Of a stretch of DNA of 10,677 nt, positions 1 through 7,630 are shown piece after piece. A model generated the notes under the pieces. It was not told the DNA's origin. It ran no database searches and was given only the letters and a program-made list of their open reading frames with translations. The translations under genes were made by a program, and so were the position numbers. Every line of letters starts with the position of its first letter. The stretch's first letter is position 1. The DNA is from Bdellovibrionota bacterium (GTDB lineage Bacteria > Bdellovibrionota > Bacteriovoracia > Bacteriovoracales > Bacteriovoracaceae), in NCBI GenBank assembly GCA_030836365.1, contig JAURQB010000049.1:1-10677 (forward strand), in the 5' to 3' direction.

Positions 1-1
1 T

Positions 2-1429
2 CACCTAAGAGAAGATATTTGGACAAAGGCTTCTAATGGTGAATTCTCATTAAGTAAAGTATCTAAAGTATGCTCTAATATTATCAATGGGAAAGTTACA
101 AATAAAAAAGATCTTAAACGATGTGCGGAAATCGCGAGTGATATGCCAAGTTCTTGCACTGAAGTCGTTCGTCAAAATCGCTCCGGACTTTTCCCCGTAT
201 CTGATTGTCATCAATTATCTAGCAATTTACTCCGAAGTAACCTGGAGACAGATTTTCTAGATTGCCCATCTGAGATTGATAACCACTTATTTATCAATGC
301 ACAAAGAATTGCATCAAACACGAAGCAACTACATACTAAGTATAAAAATAAGTCGTGTAAGAATATCCCATCTAAAGTTTACTCAAACATCAGCTTCGAA
401 TATGACTCAGAAAATTGGCCGCTAAATATATGTTACTTTGATCCGGCAGATGCAGATGATTTAAAAATTTGTACTCAAAACATAAATGGGCAAGACTGCG
501 AAGCATATGATCCGAATGCACCTATGAACAGTGATCAGTCAGCAAAAAATATTTTAGAATCTATACTTAAAGAGTCGTTTAATGACGGAAAAAAGGTGGC
601 TTGCCAATTTTTTGAAAAAGCTGAACTTGATAAGTATTTATATAGCTCTGGAAATAACTGCTTGGTCTATCATGAAAAGAAAAATTGTAATTTTTTGAAC
701 TGCCCTAAAACGATTTTGCTAAATGGTAAAAAAATCAGCGAAGTGAGTTTTTCAAAACGAGAATTAAGGTGCCTACCCTACATACCTGGAAATGATGAGG
801 ATAATGCAATATCTGAAAGTCGTGTAATTTCTGGAATAGTTAGGCGCATCTATGCGACGTCCAACAAGCTGACGTGTAAAATAATTCCAGAAAAAAAATA
901 TAACCCTATTTTTCTTGAATATAAGCAAGGATGCTTCATTTTAAGTCCTCAGGATTGTCAAAGCTATGCTTGCCGAAAAAGAATAATCTATAATCAAAAA
1001 GAGTTTTTAAATTTTGAGTATCAAGGAAAGCTTGGAGAAAATTATTTTGAAATATCCTCACAGGACAAAATTCATTCGATGAGTCGAAAGCTAAAGAAGG
1101 TTTTAAATTATGAAGAAGAGAAAATACTTTCTCTTACAAAAATGAAGTTATGGTTTAAAAATGGAAAAAAATTAATTCATGGCGTGGGATGCTTAGAGGA
1201 TCTATACCCTGATTTTTTTATGAGGAATACATTTAACCAATGTGAGGCTACACCCTTTTTAATATCTGGAACTCATCAAAAAAATAGTACCGAATATGTA
1301 TTTATAAATACAACTCTTGATTTAATTTCATACCCAAGATCTATCAGGTGGAACAATCTCTACAACGCATTAAAAATGTATCAACATATTCATCCTTATA
1401 AACTATGGGCTTTATATGGAATCAAATAA
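2..1429 (+). CDS. Cys-rich repeat protein, 5'-truncated by window edge, function unknown
   Basis: The frame is open from the first base of the window, so the ATG at 143 is very probably internal and the true start (and any signal peptide) lies to the left. Counting that Met as residue 1, the visible 428 residues contain 18 Cys, with two more encoded upstream at 71 and 122. The Cys spacing repeats: C154-x18-C173-x8-C182-x4-C187 and C245-x18-C264-x7-C272-x4-C277, the last Cys followed by [PR]-K-x-I and an N-[GQ]-K turn. A third copy begins at C72 and a more diverged one near the left edge. The C-terminal part (residues 310-428) has a Lys-rich helix and two more Cys, then an aromatic-rich tail. 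Dense, regularly spaced Cys suggest a disulfide-bonded protein of the periplasm or cell surface (inference). It overlaps the next gene, also exported, by 14 bp. I recognise no named family. Confidence 0.9.
   Translation, partial: HLREDIWTKASNGEFSLSKVSKVCSNIINGKVTNKKDLKRCAEIASDMPSSCTEVVRQNRSGLFPVSDCHQLSSNLLRSNLETDFLDCPSEIDNHLFINAQRIASNTKQLHTKYKNKSCKNIPSKVYSNISFEYDSENWPLNICYFDPADADDLKICTQNINGQDCEAYDPNAPMNSDQSAKNILESILKESFNDGKKVACQFFEKAELDKYLYSSGNNCLVYHEKKNCNFLNCPKTILLNGKKISEVSFSKRELRCLPYIPGNDEDNAISESRVISGIVRRIYATSNKLTCKIIPEKKYNPIFLEYKQGCFILSPQDCQSYACRKRIIYNQKEFLNFEYQGKLGENYFEISSQDKIHSMSRKLKKVLNYEEEKILSLTKMKLWFKNGKKLIHGVGCLEDLYPDFFMRNTFNQCEATPFLISGTHQKNSTEYVFINTTLDLISYPRSIRWNNLYNALKMYQHIHPYKLWALYGIK
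62..1015 (+). repeat. Diverged tandem protein repeats (about 78-91 residues) within the Cys-rich gene
   Basis: Protein-level repeats, not DNA repeats. Each unit starts with an amphipathic stretch of about 22 residues ending in Cys. The first Cys residues of successive units are encoded at 122, 356, 602 and 875, giving periods of 78, 82 and 91 residues. The start of the helical stretch is recognisable between the first and last units (SKVCSNII versus SRVISGIV). Just after the first Cys, units two and four match closely (CKNIPSKVYSNISFEY versus CKIIPEKKYNPIFLEY, 9 of 16 identical). Units three and four share the C-x18-C-x7/8-C-x4-C spacing and the following basic/N-[GQ]-K turn. Unit one is the most diverged and is assigned mainly on its helical stretch. 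Confidence 0.65.
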
Positions 1430-2501
1430 TTCAACGAGATTCATCACTCTGTTTTTAATTGTATTAACATTGCATTCAGTGGTAACTCTGGCTCAGAAAG
1501 AAGTTAAAGAAAAAAAAGAATCTGTATTAAAAGAAATCATCTCTAAACAGGCGCTCTATAATATCAGATTCGTTTCCTTTGATTCAAGTTTTACAATATA
1601 TCAAAAGCACACAGGAGACTTATTTTTGTCGACGAATTATTCAGTGAAAAAAATTCTTCATAGTGAACATAACACCCAATTTAGTGTCATAGGTGAAAGA
1701 ACCTCAAAAAATATGATTATTAAAAAGAGATCCAACTACCACCAGGAGTTTAATCCAAACAAAGAGGATGAAATTTTTCATTTCCCTTACAACTTGGAAG
1801 GAGAAGTAAAACTCCTTGGAAAAGGAATCAAACCTCAACTGCATCAGCAAGGTAATTTTATCAGCTATTACATACCAACAAAAAAATCCATTATGATACA
1901 TAAGCTAAGCTTACCAACAAAAACGTATACCATTTCAGTAAAAACTAGCGCGAATCCCTTTTTCCAACCGATTCTAAAAATGCAAAATGAGGAGAACATT
2001 ATTTTATATGAACAAAACTCTTCTGGTTTGGGGGAAGTTTCAGTTCTCAACCTTGAAACCAAAGAAAAAACACTCCTTAAAAAATTAGGTGGCTACCAAC
2101 AACGGCTTGAGATGTGTCTCACAAACAACAATCTGTATCTTTTTCAATCGGGATATATTGAATCGAAAACTCACCTAAGCTCTATTGTTCAATTCAACCC
2201 AGAAATGAAAACGGAAACCCCTCTTTACCAAGCAAAGTTAATTGATCTAGGTCAAATTGCCTGTAATACCGAAAAAAATCATATCTATTTCTTAAAAAAC
2301 TTTGGGACAAAAGAAAAAAAATATTTTGATGTGGCAAAGCTGAACTTACAGGAAAAAACAGTGACCAGAATTACTCAAGAAGACTATATTACAAGTTTAT
2401 ACGAAATGGATGGTAGATTAATTGCCGTAAATGACGGTGTTCAAATGTTGCTGTATGGTCAAAATTCTCTAAAAAAAGATGGCATACCATCAATGAAGTA
2501 G
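1416..2501 (+). CDS. Exported beta-propeller-like protein, function unknown
   Basis: 361 residues. The N-terminus is a clear Sec signal peptide: a short polar segment, a hydrophobic core at residues 9-25 and a plausible signal peptidase I site after TLA (A26-Q27). No Cys follows directly, so it is not a lipoprotein. The rest is predicted beta-rich. Residues about 205-246, 252-297 and 302-347 look like successive propeller blades, each with a strand, an N-x-E-x-K turn, another strand and an N-x-[LI]-Y-[LF] type strand. A TolB- or WD40-like fold is suggested but I cannot name the family. The start lies inside the preceding gene (14-bp overlap) with only a weak GGG-containing ribosome site at 1406-1409, so translation is probably coupled to the upstream gene. 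A scaffold or binding role in the periplasm, perhaps with the products of its two neighbours, is inference. Confidence 0.9.
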   Translation: MESNNSTRFITLFLIVLTLHSVVTLAQKEVKEKKESVLKEIISKQALYNIRFVSFDSSFTIYQKHTGDLFLSTNYSVKKILHSEHNTQFSVIGERTSKNMIIKKRSNYHQEFNPNKEDEIFHFPYNLEGEVKLLGKGIKPQLHQQGNFISYYIPTKKSIMIHKLSLPTKTYTISVKTSANPFFQPILKMQNEENIILYEQNSSGLGEVSVLNLETKEKTLLKKLGGYQQRLEMCLTNNNLYLFQSGYIESKTHLSSIVQFNPEMKTETPLYQAKLIDLGQIACNTEKNHIYFLKNFGTKEKKYFDVAKLNLQEKTVTRITQEDYITSLYEMDGRLIAVNDGVQMLLYGQNSLKKDGIPSMK

Positions 2502-2524
2502 CTTTTTTCTGATATCATTTAACG

Positions 2525-3418
2525 ATGAAGTATTTTACCTTTCTTCTCATTTTTTCAATTTCTTCTGTGAGTGCAACTGGCATAACAGATGCGATCAAAA
2601 GAACTCTGGAGTTACAAAAAAATAATGAACTTCTTGAGGAGCTTAAACCTAATCTTTTAAAGATAGAATATTTTCTTCAATCTCCTCACGTCAAAAATCA
2701 CAAAACGATAATCATGACAGAATTTATTAATTATTCTTTAAAAAACCCTATTGCTAAAGATTTTAATCGTTACCCCTTCCAGGAAAGCTCAATAAAAAGT
2801 GAAGTTGATATCATCGAAAAAAAACTAGATAAGATGTCCCCAGCTTCAAAACTACTAGCAAGTCGAATTGTTAATGAAATGAAATTTCATATTCAACAAA
2901 AAGACTTTGCTAAGTATCTCAAGAGAATAAAAAAGTCTTACTATTTCACTTCAAAAAACCTAAAACTAATTGATAAAAAAATGAGATACCTAGAACCCTG
3001 GTATAATTTATTTTTGCAATCATCGATAAAAGATATAAATAATCTTTCTCTTAGCCACACGAAGAATTTTATCTCCCACTTTGGTAAATCAGTAGAGTTT
3101 TTACTTAACTCAAAAATTAATATCTCTCCTGATCAAAAATTAGTAACATTTTCACCAGCAACAAGTGTAACTGAAGCCCAAACAATTGAAAAAAAGTTAG
3201 AAGTACTTATTAATGAAACAAGTGAAAAAGTAGAAGCCCTAGAGCAGACAAAGCTAGATGACAACCCAACTAACTCGTCCAAAGTATGGGCACCTAAAAA
3301 TATTGAAATGACCAAAATGGAAAAATTTATCAACCTCAATAATTTGAAAAGCTACCCAAAGCCATCACCCAATTACATTGCTCCAATAGAGCTTCCTATC
3401 CCGATGAATGATTGGTGA
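2525..3418 (+). CDS. Secreted helical protein, function unknown
   Basis: 297 residues. Residues 1-17 form a short Sec signal peptide (MK, hydrophobic core, SVSA then T18). An in-frame TGA at 2510-2512 leaves 2525 as the only sensible ATG, although no Shine-Dalgarno sequence precedes it; the T-rich leader at 2502-2512 is atypical. The mature protein is Lys-rich, free of cysteine and mostly alpha-helical by composition, with heptad-like segments at about residues 88-150 and 214-245. It ends in a Pro-rich tail (residues 278-297, with repeated P-x-P-like spacing) and a terminal Trp. It starts 23 bp after the upstream gene and is probably co-transcribed with it. The lack of Cys contrasts with the Cys-rich first gene of the cluster. 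I recognise no family; an extracytoplasmic structural or binding role is the most that can be said. Confidence 0.85.
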   Translation: MKYFTFLLIFSISSVSATGITDAIKRTLELQKNNELLEELKPNLLKIEYFLQSPHVKNHKTIIMTEFINYSLKNPIAKDFNRYPFQESSIKSEVDIIEKKLDKMSPASKLLASRIVNEMKFHIQQKDFAKYLKRIKKSYYFTSKNLKLIDKKMRYLEPWYNLFLQSSIKDINNLSLSHTKNFISHFGKSVEFLLNSKINISPDQKLVTFSPATSVTEAQTIEKKLEVLINETSEKVEALEQTKLDDNPTNSSKVWAPKNIEMTKMEKFINLNNLKSYPKPSPNYIAPIELPIPMNDW

Positions 3419-3524
3419 ATTCATTCATTTAAAAATCAGACTTTTTCTTTAGTTTTTTGAGATTTTCCTCGTTAAAATATGCTATACCACCTTGCATTAA
3501 GCCAAATAAAACCAGAGGAATCCG
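3419..3524 (+). promoter_or_regulatory. Gap upstream of hisS with possible sigma-70-like promoter
   Basis: This AT-rich gap separates the exported-protein cluster from hisS. An extended -10-like element, TG-C-TATACC, sits at 3480-3488. A TTGAGA hexamer at 3457-3462 could act as -35, but the spacer to TATACC is 20 bp; the alternative -10 TATGCT at 3478-3483 gives 15 bp. Neither spacing is ideal, so the promoter is tentative. No GC-rich hairpin followed by a T-run is visible, so I see no intrinsic terminator for the upstream genes, and no T-box-like leader for the synthetase. Confidence 0.3.
3514..3520 (+). promoter_or_regulatory. Ribosome binding site of hisS
   Basis: AGAGGAA lies 4 bases before the ATG at 3525, a good Shine-Dalgarno sequence that supports this start codon. 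Confidence 0.75.
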
Positions 3525-4835
3525 ATGGCGTTATCCAAAAAGCCCTACAAAGGCTGCAGAGACTTATTTCCAAAAGAAAAAAGAGAACAAAACTTTCTTT
3601 TTGACACAATGCACTTGGCTGCAAAACAGTTCGGATATGAGCCCTATGACGGCCCAATGCTGGAGGAAGTAGAACTTTATCGCGCCAAATCTGGCCAAGA
3701 GCTAATCAACGATCAAATTTATAGCTTCACTGATCGTGGAAAAAGAGAAGTGGCCATTAGACCAGAAATGACTCCAACAGTGGCTAGAATGGTTGCAGGA
3801 GTTCACCGAGAAATACCAAAGCCGATTCGATGGTACTCAATTCCAAACCTGATGCGCTATGAGCGTCCCCAAAAAGGCCGATTAAGAGAACATTGGCAAT
3901 TCAATGTAGATATTTTTGGGCCTGATAGCATTTACCACGAAATTGAAATCCTTCAAGTCGCCATCAATTTATTCAACAAGTTTGGCGCTAATGAAAATCA
4001 ATTTGGCATCCAGATTAATAATCGCGCATTTGTTGATTTCTTTTTCAACAAAACGTTGGGACTCGATCAAGATAAAGCCTACGCACTTTATAAATTAGTC
4101 GATCGGTATACAAAATTAAAACCAGAGGCATTTGAAGAACAACTTAATGAAATCGGACTGAACAATGAAGGTTCAGAGCAGTTCAAAAAATATTTAGACA
4201 TAGACTCAATTGATAAGTTTAAATCCTTTGCTGGTGAAATAAGTTTTTCATCTGAAAAATGGGATTTTGAAAACTTTTTTACAACGTTAGAAAAACTTAA
4301 TCTTTTAAATTACGTCGAATTTAATGCATCAATTGTCCGGGGACTTGATTACTACACAGGACTAGTTTTTGAAATATTTGACAAGCACCCTGAAAATCGC
4401 CGGGCCCTTTGTGGAGGTGGCGCATATGCTGGCTTAATGAGCATATTTGGGGAAGAAAAACTTCCTGGTGTTGGTTTTGGATTAGGAGATGTAACTCTTA
4501 AAGACTTTCTTGAAGTTCACAATCTAATGCCAGATTTCTCTACACCCCAACATGATCTATATGTAGCCGCTGAAGATGACAATCTAGAAATTGATATTTT
4601 AAACCTCTCAACAAATCTTAGAAATCTTGGATTAAATATTTGCCATCATACTGCAAAAGCAAAGTTTAAAAAAATTATTCAGGCTGCCGCAAAATCTGGT
4701 TCTGGAGCAGTTGGCATTCTACAAAGTCATGAAAATCAAACTCAAATCAAAATAAAAAATTTAAATAACAACACTACAGAAACATTTAAATTAAGTGAGT
4801 CTGAAAAAATTAAACTGTTTATCCTCGAAAAGTAA
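3525..4835 (+). CDS. hisS: Histidyl-tRNA synthetase
   Basis: 436 residues, normal length for a class II HisRS, which charges tRNA-His with histidine using ATP in the cytoplasm. The N-terminus has the G-x-R-D-L-x-P motif (residues 10-16). R-P-E-M-T-P at 79-84 is followed by motif 2, R-Y-E-R-P-Q-K-G-R (111-119). The histidine-specific signature R-G-L-D-Y-Y-T-G is at 272-279; its Arg corresponds to the catalytic Arg of the family. The Gly-rich motif (C-G-G-G-A-Y, 296-301) and motif 3 (G-V-G-F-G-L-G, 315-321) are intact, so this is an active enzyme and not the HisZ regulatory paralogue. The anticodon-binding domain occupies about 343-436. The R-P-E-M-T-P form and W-Q-F-N-V-D-I-F-G (124-132) differ from the E. 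coli-type enzyme and mark a divergent bacterial branch (from memory of the family). A strong ribosome site supports the start. valS follows 11 bp downstream. Confidence 0.97.
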   Translation: MALSKKPYKGCRDLFPKEKREQNFLFDTMHLAAKQFGYEPYDGPMLEEVELYRAKSGQELINDQIYSFTDRGKREVAIRPEMTPTVARMVAGVHREIPKPIRWYSIPNLMRYERPQKGRLREHWQFNVDIFGPDSIYHEIEILQVAINLFNKFGANENQFGIQINNRAFVDFFFNKTLGLDQDKAYALYKLVDRYTKLKPEAFEEQLNEIGLNNEGSEQFKKYLDIDSIDKFKSFAGEISFSSEKWDFENFFTTLEKLNLLNYVEFNASIVRGLDYYTGLVFEIFDKHPENRRALCGGGAYAGLMSIFGEEKLPGVGFGLGDVTLKDFLEVHNLMPDFSTPQHDLYVAAEDDNLEIDILNLSTNLRNLGLNICHHTAKAKFKKIIQAAAKSGSGAVGILQSHENQTQIKIKNLNNNTTETFKLSESEKIKLFILEK

Positions 4836-4846
4836 GGTACGAAAAA

Positions 4847-7504
4847 ATGTCACAAAAAGAACTCTCCACAACATATTCATCAAACGAAACTGAAAAAAAA
4901 TGGTACCCGCATTGGGAGTCTAATGGTTATTTTAAACCGAAAGAAGGAAAAACTGGTGAGAGCTATTGTATTATCATGCCACCACCAAATGTAACCGGAC
5001 AATTACATATGGGCCATGCACTTGACGTGACAACACAAGATGCGCTCATTCGTTTTAAAAGAATGAAAGGTTATAAAACGTTATATCTTCCAGGAATGGA
5101 TCACGCTGGGATTGCGACACAAGCAGTTGTTGAGAAGATGCTTGATGGTGAAGGTACTTCTAGACATGATTTAGGGCGAGATAAATTCTTGGAGAAAACT
5201 TGGGAATGGAAAGAAAAATATGGCGGCGTTATTCTTAATCAACAAAGAAAACTTGGTGCTAGCCCAGATTGGGACTATTCACTTTTCACAATGGACCCTG
5301 ATAGTAATGAAGCGGTAAAAAAAGTTTTCGTTGATCTTTATAATGAAGGCTTAATCTATCAAAGTGATTATATTGTAAATTGGGATCCCGTTCTAGAGTC
5401 CGCGATCAGTGATGCGGAAGTTGAATACAAAGAGGTTAAAGGTAATTTTTATCATCTGCTCTATCCTGTCGTTGGTAGTGATGAGAAACTCGAAATTGCA
5501 ACAACCAGACCTGAAACAATGTTAGGTGATACTGCGGTTTGTGTGCACCCTGAAGACGAAAGGTTTAAACATCTAATCGGTAAAAAAGCGATCGTGCCTC
5601 TGTGTAACAGAGAAGTACCAATTATCGCAGATGAGCATGTTGATATGGAACTTGGTACAGGCTGCTTAAAAGTAACTCCAGGGCATGACTTTAACGACTT
5701 TGAAATTGGTAAACGTCATGACCTAGAAATTATTAATATTCTTAATAAAGACGGAACACTTAATGAACATGGGCTAGAGTGGAAAGGACAAACTTGTTCT
5801 AAGGCACGAGCTTCACTTGTTGAAAAACTAGAGCGAGAGGAAATACTGGTTAAAACAGTAGAGCACGTTCATCAAGTAGGTCATGGTGATAGATCAAAAT
5901 CTATTATCGAACCAATAGTTAGTAAACAATGGTTTCTCAATATTATGGATATGGCCGCGGAAAGTGTAAAAGCGGTTGAGAATGATGTAACTACTTTTTG
6001 GCCAAAACAATGGGAAAATACTTATTTTTCATGGCTAAGAAATCCACGAAACTGGTGTGTTTCTCGTCAGCTTTGGTGGGGCCATCAAATTCCTGTTTTT
6101 TACTGTTCAGACTGTGGACATCAGTGGGCCGATGCAGGACAACCGAGTGAATGTCCAAAATGTCAGTCAAAAAATATTTATCAAGACCCAGATGTACTTG
6201 ATACGTGGTTTAGCTCAGGCCTTTGGCCAATGAGCACTTTGGGTTGGCCAAATGAAGAGCGCATGAAAGAAAAAGGCTTTGATGATTTTTTTCCAACAAG
6301 CTGTCTTGTGACCGGCCATGACATTATTTTCTTTTGGGTCGCACGAATGATGATGTTCGCCCAAAAAATAACAAATAAGATTCCATTTCACCACGTTTAC
6401 ATACACGCGATCGTTCGTGATAAACAGGGACGAAAAATGAGTAAATCTCTTGGAAATGGAATTGATCCACTAGAAGTGATTGAGCAATATGGAGCAGACG
6501 CTCTCAGATACACACTCGCTGCAGGCTCCGGTTATAACAGAGACTTAAACCTCGACCCTGCTGTGATTGAATCAAACAGAAACTTCATTAATAAAATTTG
6601 GAACGCGTTTAGGTTTATATACCCGTATCTAGAAAATGCGCCAAATGAACTACCAAAAAAATCCGATTTATCTCATCAAGAAAAATGGATCTTATCAGAA
6701 TTAAATACCGTTATTAAAAATGTTAATCTTTCCATGGAACAGTACCGTTTTGATGATTCATGCTCTGAAATATATAGCTTTGTTTACGATAAATTTTGCA
6801 GCTGGTTTATTGAGCTCTCCAAAAAAGTTCTTAATGGTGATGACGAGAACCTAAAAAATAATCGAGCTGCCGTATTAAAATATAGCTTCAGAGAACTTAC
6901 TAAGATTCTTCACCCTTTTGCTCCTTTTATCACAGAAGAGCTATGGACATATTTAAAGAATCAAAACGAAGATCTTTTGATTGTCAGCGACTTTCCTGAA
7001 TATAAAGAAAATTTAAATTTTAGCTCTGATCAAATTCAAATGAATTATTTCATTCAATTAATTAGTGGATCACGAAACCTTCGCTCAAGTGTTGGGCTCT
7101 CTCCCAAAGAGAAAATCTCTCTTGAAGTTTTTTCTGATAAACCTGATGTTCGAACTTATTTCAATGAGCAAAATGATTTCATTTTAGAAATGGCAAATGC
7201 AACCTCTCTAAAAGTTTCTAACCTAACAGCTTCTAGGCCAGAAAAATCATTAGTACTTGCGACAGAAAACTTTGAATTATTTATTCCCGTCAGTGGCGTC
7301 ATTGACTTAGATCAGCAAATTAATCGACTGAAAAAAGATCTTGAGAAAACCACAAAAGAATTAATGAAAGTTGAAAAAAAATTAAATAACCCCAAGTTTA
7401 TGGCCAGTGCACCATCAGACATTGTCGCGGGAGTTAAAGAGGATCAACAAAACTTATTGAGTAAATCTGAAGCTCTAAAAAAGAGTATTCAGCAGTTCTC
7501 ATAA
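4847..7504 (+). CDS. valS: Valyl-tRNA synthetase
   Basis: 885 residues, the usual length for bacterial ValRS, a class I enzyme that charges tRNA-Val and hydrolyses mischarged Thr-tRNA. P-P-P-N-V-T-G precedes the HIGH-type motif H-M-G-H (54-57), and the second ATP motif K-M-S-K-S is at 530-534. The editing (CP1) domain carries T-T-R-P-E-T-M-L-G-D-T-A (219-230) and G-H-D-F-N-D (279-284). A Cys4 zinc ribbon is visible at C420, C423, C436 and C439. Residues about 600-730 form the anticodon-binding helical domain. The C-terminal tRNA-binding coiled coil spans about 820-885, with the typical N-x-x-F-x-x-x-A-P segment at 848-856. TAAGG, which includes the hisS stop codon, lies 9 bases before the ATG and acts as ribosome site, so hisS and valS are almost certainly one operon. 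No truncation or missing catalytic residue is seen. Confidence 0.98.
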   Translation: MSQKELSTTYSSNETEKKWYPHWESNGYFKPKEGKTGESYCIIMPPPNVTGQLHMGHALDVTTQDALIRFKRMKGYKTLYLPGMDHAGIATQAVVEKMLDGEGTSRHDLGRDKFLEKTWEWKEKYGGVILNQQRKLGASPDWDYSLFTMDPDSNEAVKKVFVDLYNEGLIYQSDYIVNWDPVLESAISDAEVEYKEVKGNFYHLLYPVVGSDEKLEIATTRPETMLGDTAVCVHPEDERFKHLIGKKAIVPLCNREVPIIADEHVDMELGTGCLKVTPGHDFNDFEIGKRHDLEIINILNKDGTLNEHGLEWKGQTCSKARASLVEKLEREEILVKTVEHVHQVGHGDRSKSIIEPIVSKQWFLNIMDMAAESVKAVENDVTTFWPKQWENTYFSWLRNPRNWCVSRQLWWGHQIPVFYCSDCGHQWADAGQPSECPKCQSKNIYQDPDVLDTWFSSGLWPMSTLGWPNEERMKEKGFDDFFPTSCLVTGHDIIFFWVARMMMFAQKITNKIPFHHVYIHAIVRDKQGRKMSKSLGNGIDPLEVIEQYGADALRYTLAAGSGYNRDLNLDPAVIESNRNFINKIWNAFRFIYPYLENAPNELPKKSDLSHQEKWILSELNTVIKNVNLSMEQYRFDDSCSEIYSFVYDKFCSWFIELSKKVLNGDDENLKNNRAAVLKYSFRELTKILHPFAPFITEELWTYLKNQNEDLLIVSDFPEYKENLNFSSDQIQMNYFIQLISGSRNLRSSVGLSPKEKISLEVFSDKPDVRTYFNEQNDFILEMANATSLKVSNLTASRPEKSLVLATENFELFIPVSGVIDLDQQINRLKKDLEKTTKELMKVEKKLNNPKFMASAPSDIVAGVKEDQQNLLSKSEALKKSIQQFS

Positions 7505-7630
7505 AAAGACTTCAAGCCATTAATTTGTGGCACTGAAAGTTAGCCAAGCAAGCAATATTTCAATTGTTTAAAACTACTTTTTGCCTACCTGTGCTCGAAA
7601 ATAGGCATTAATGCTAAAATTCAAGGTACG
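7505..7630 (+). promoter_or_regulatory. Gap upstream of the pilin pair: inverted repeats and possible extended -10
   Basis: Three structures are visible. (1) Residual dyad symmetry after valS, TTCA-A-GCCA (7511-7519) against TGGC-AC-TGAA (7528-7537), with no T-run after it, so a poor terminator. (2) TGCCTA (7582-7587) and TAGGCA (7602-7607), a perfect 6-bp inverted repeat, partly overlapping the 10-bp palindrome GCATTAATGC (7605-7614). (3) TG-C-TAAAAT (7612-7620), a good match to an extended -10. Initiation from that element would begin around 7626-7627, leaving a leader of only about 4-5 bases and removing the AAGG at 7623-7626. Either the mRNA is nearly leaderless or the true promoter is elsewhere. 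The palindromes could form an operator, which is speculation. Confidence 0.3.

Noticed and set aside
3419..3524. T-box or other tRNA-sensing leader before hisS
   Set aside because: The gap is only 106 bp, AT-rich, lacks a T-box sequence and shows no stable hairpin.
3457..3672. Plus-strand frame of 71 codons crossing the hisS start
   Set aside because: It runs out of frame through the conserved N-terminus of HisRS and includes the promoter region; no supporting features.
3525..4835. Possibility that the gene is HisZ (ATP phosphoribosyltransferase regulatory subunit)
   Set aside because: The catalytic R-G-L-D-Y-Y-T-G signature, motif 2 Arg and C-terminal anticodon-binding domain are all present.
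7528..7544. TGGCAC followed by TTAGC, resembling a sigma-54 promoter
   Set aside because: The GC of the -12 element falls two bases too far from the GG of the -24 element, and sigma-54 promoters do not tolerate this.
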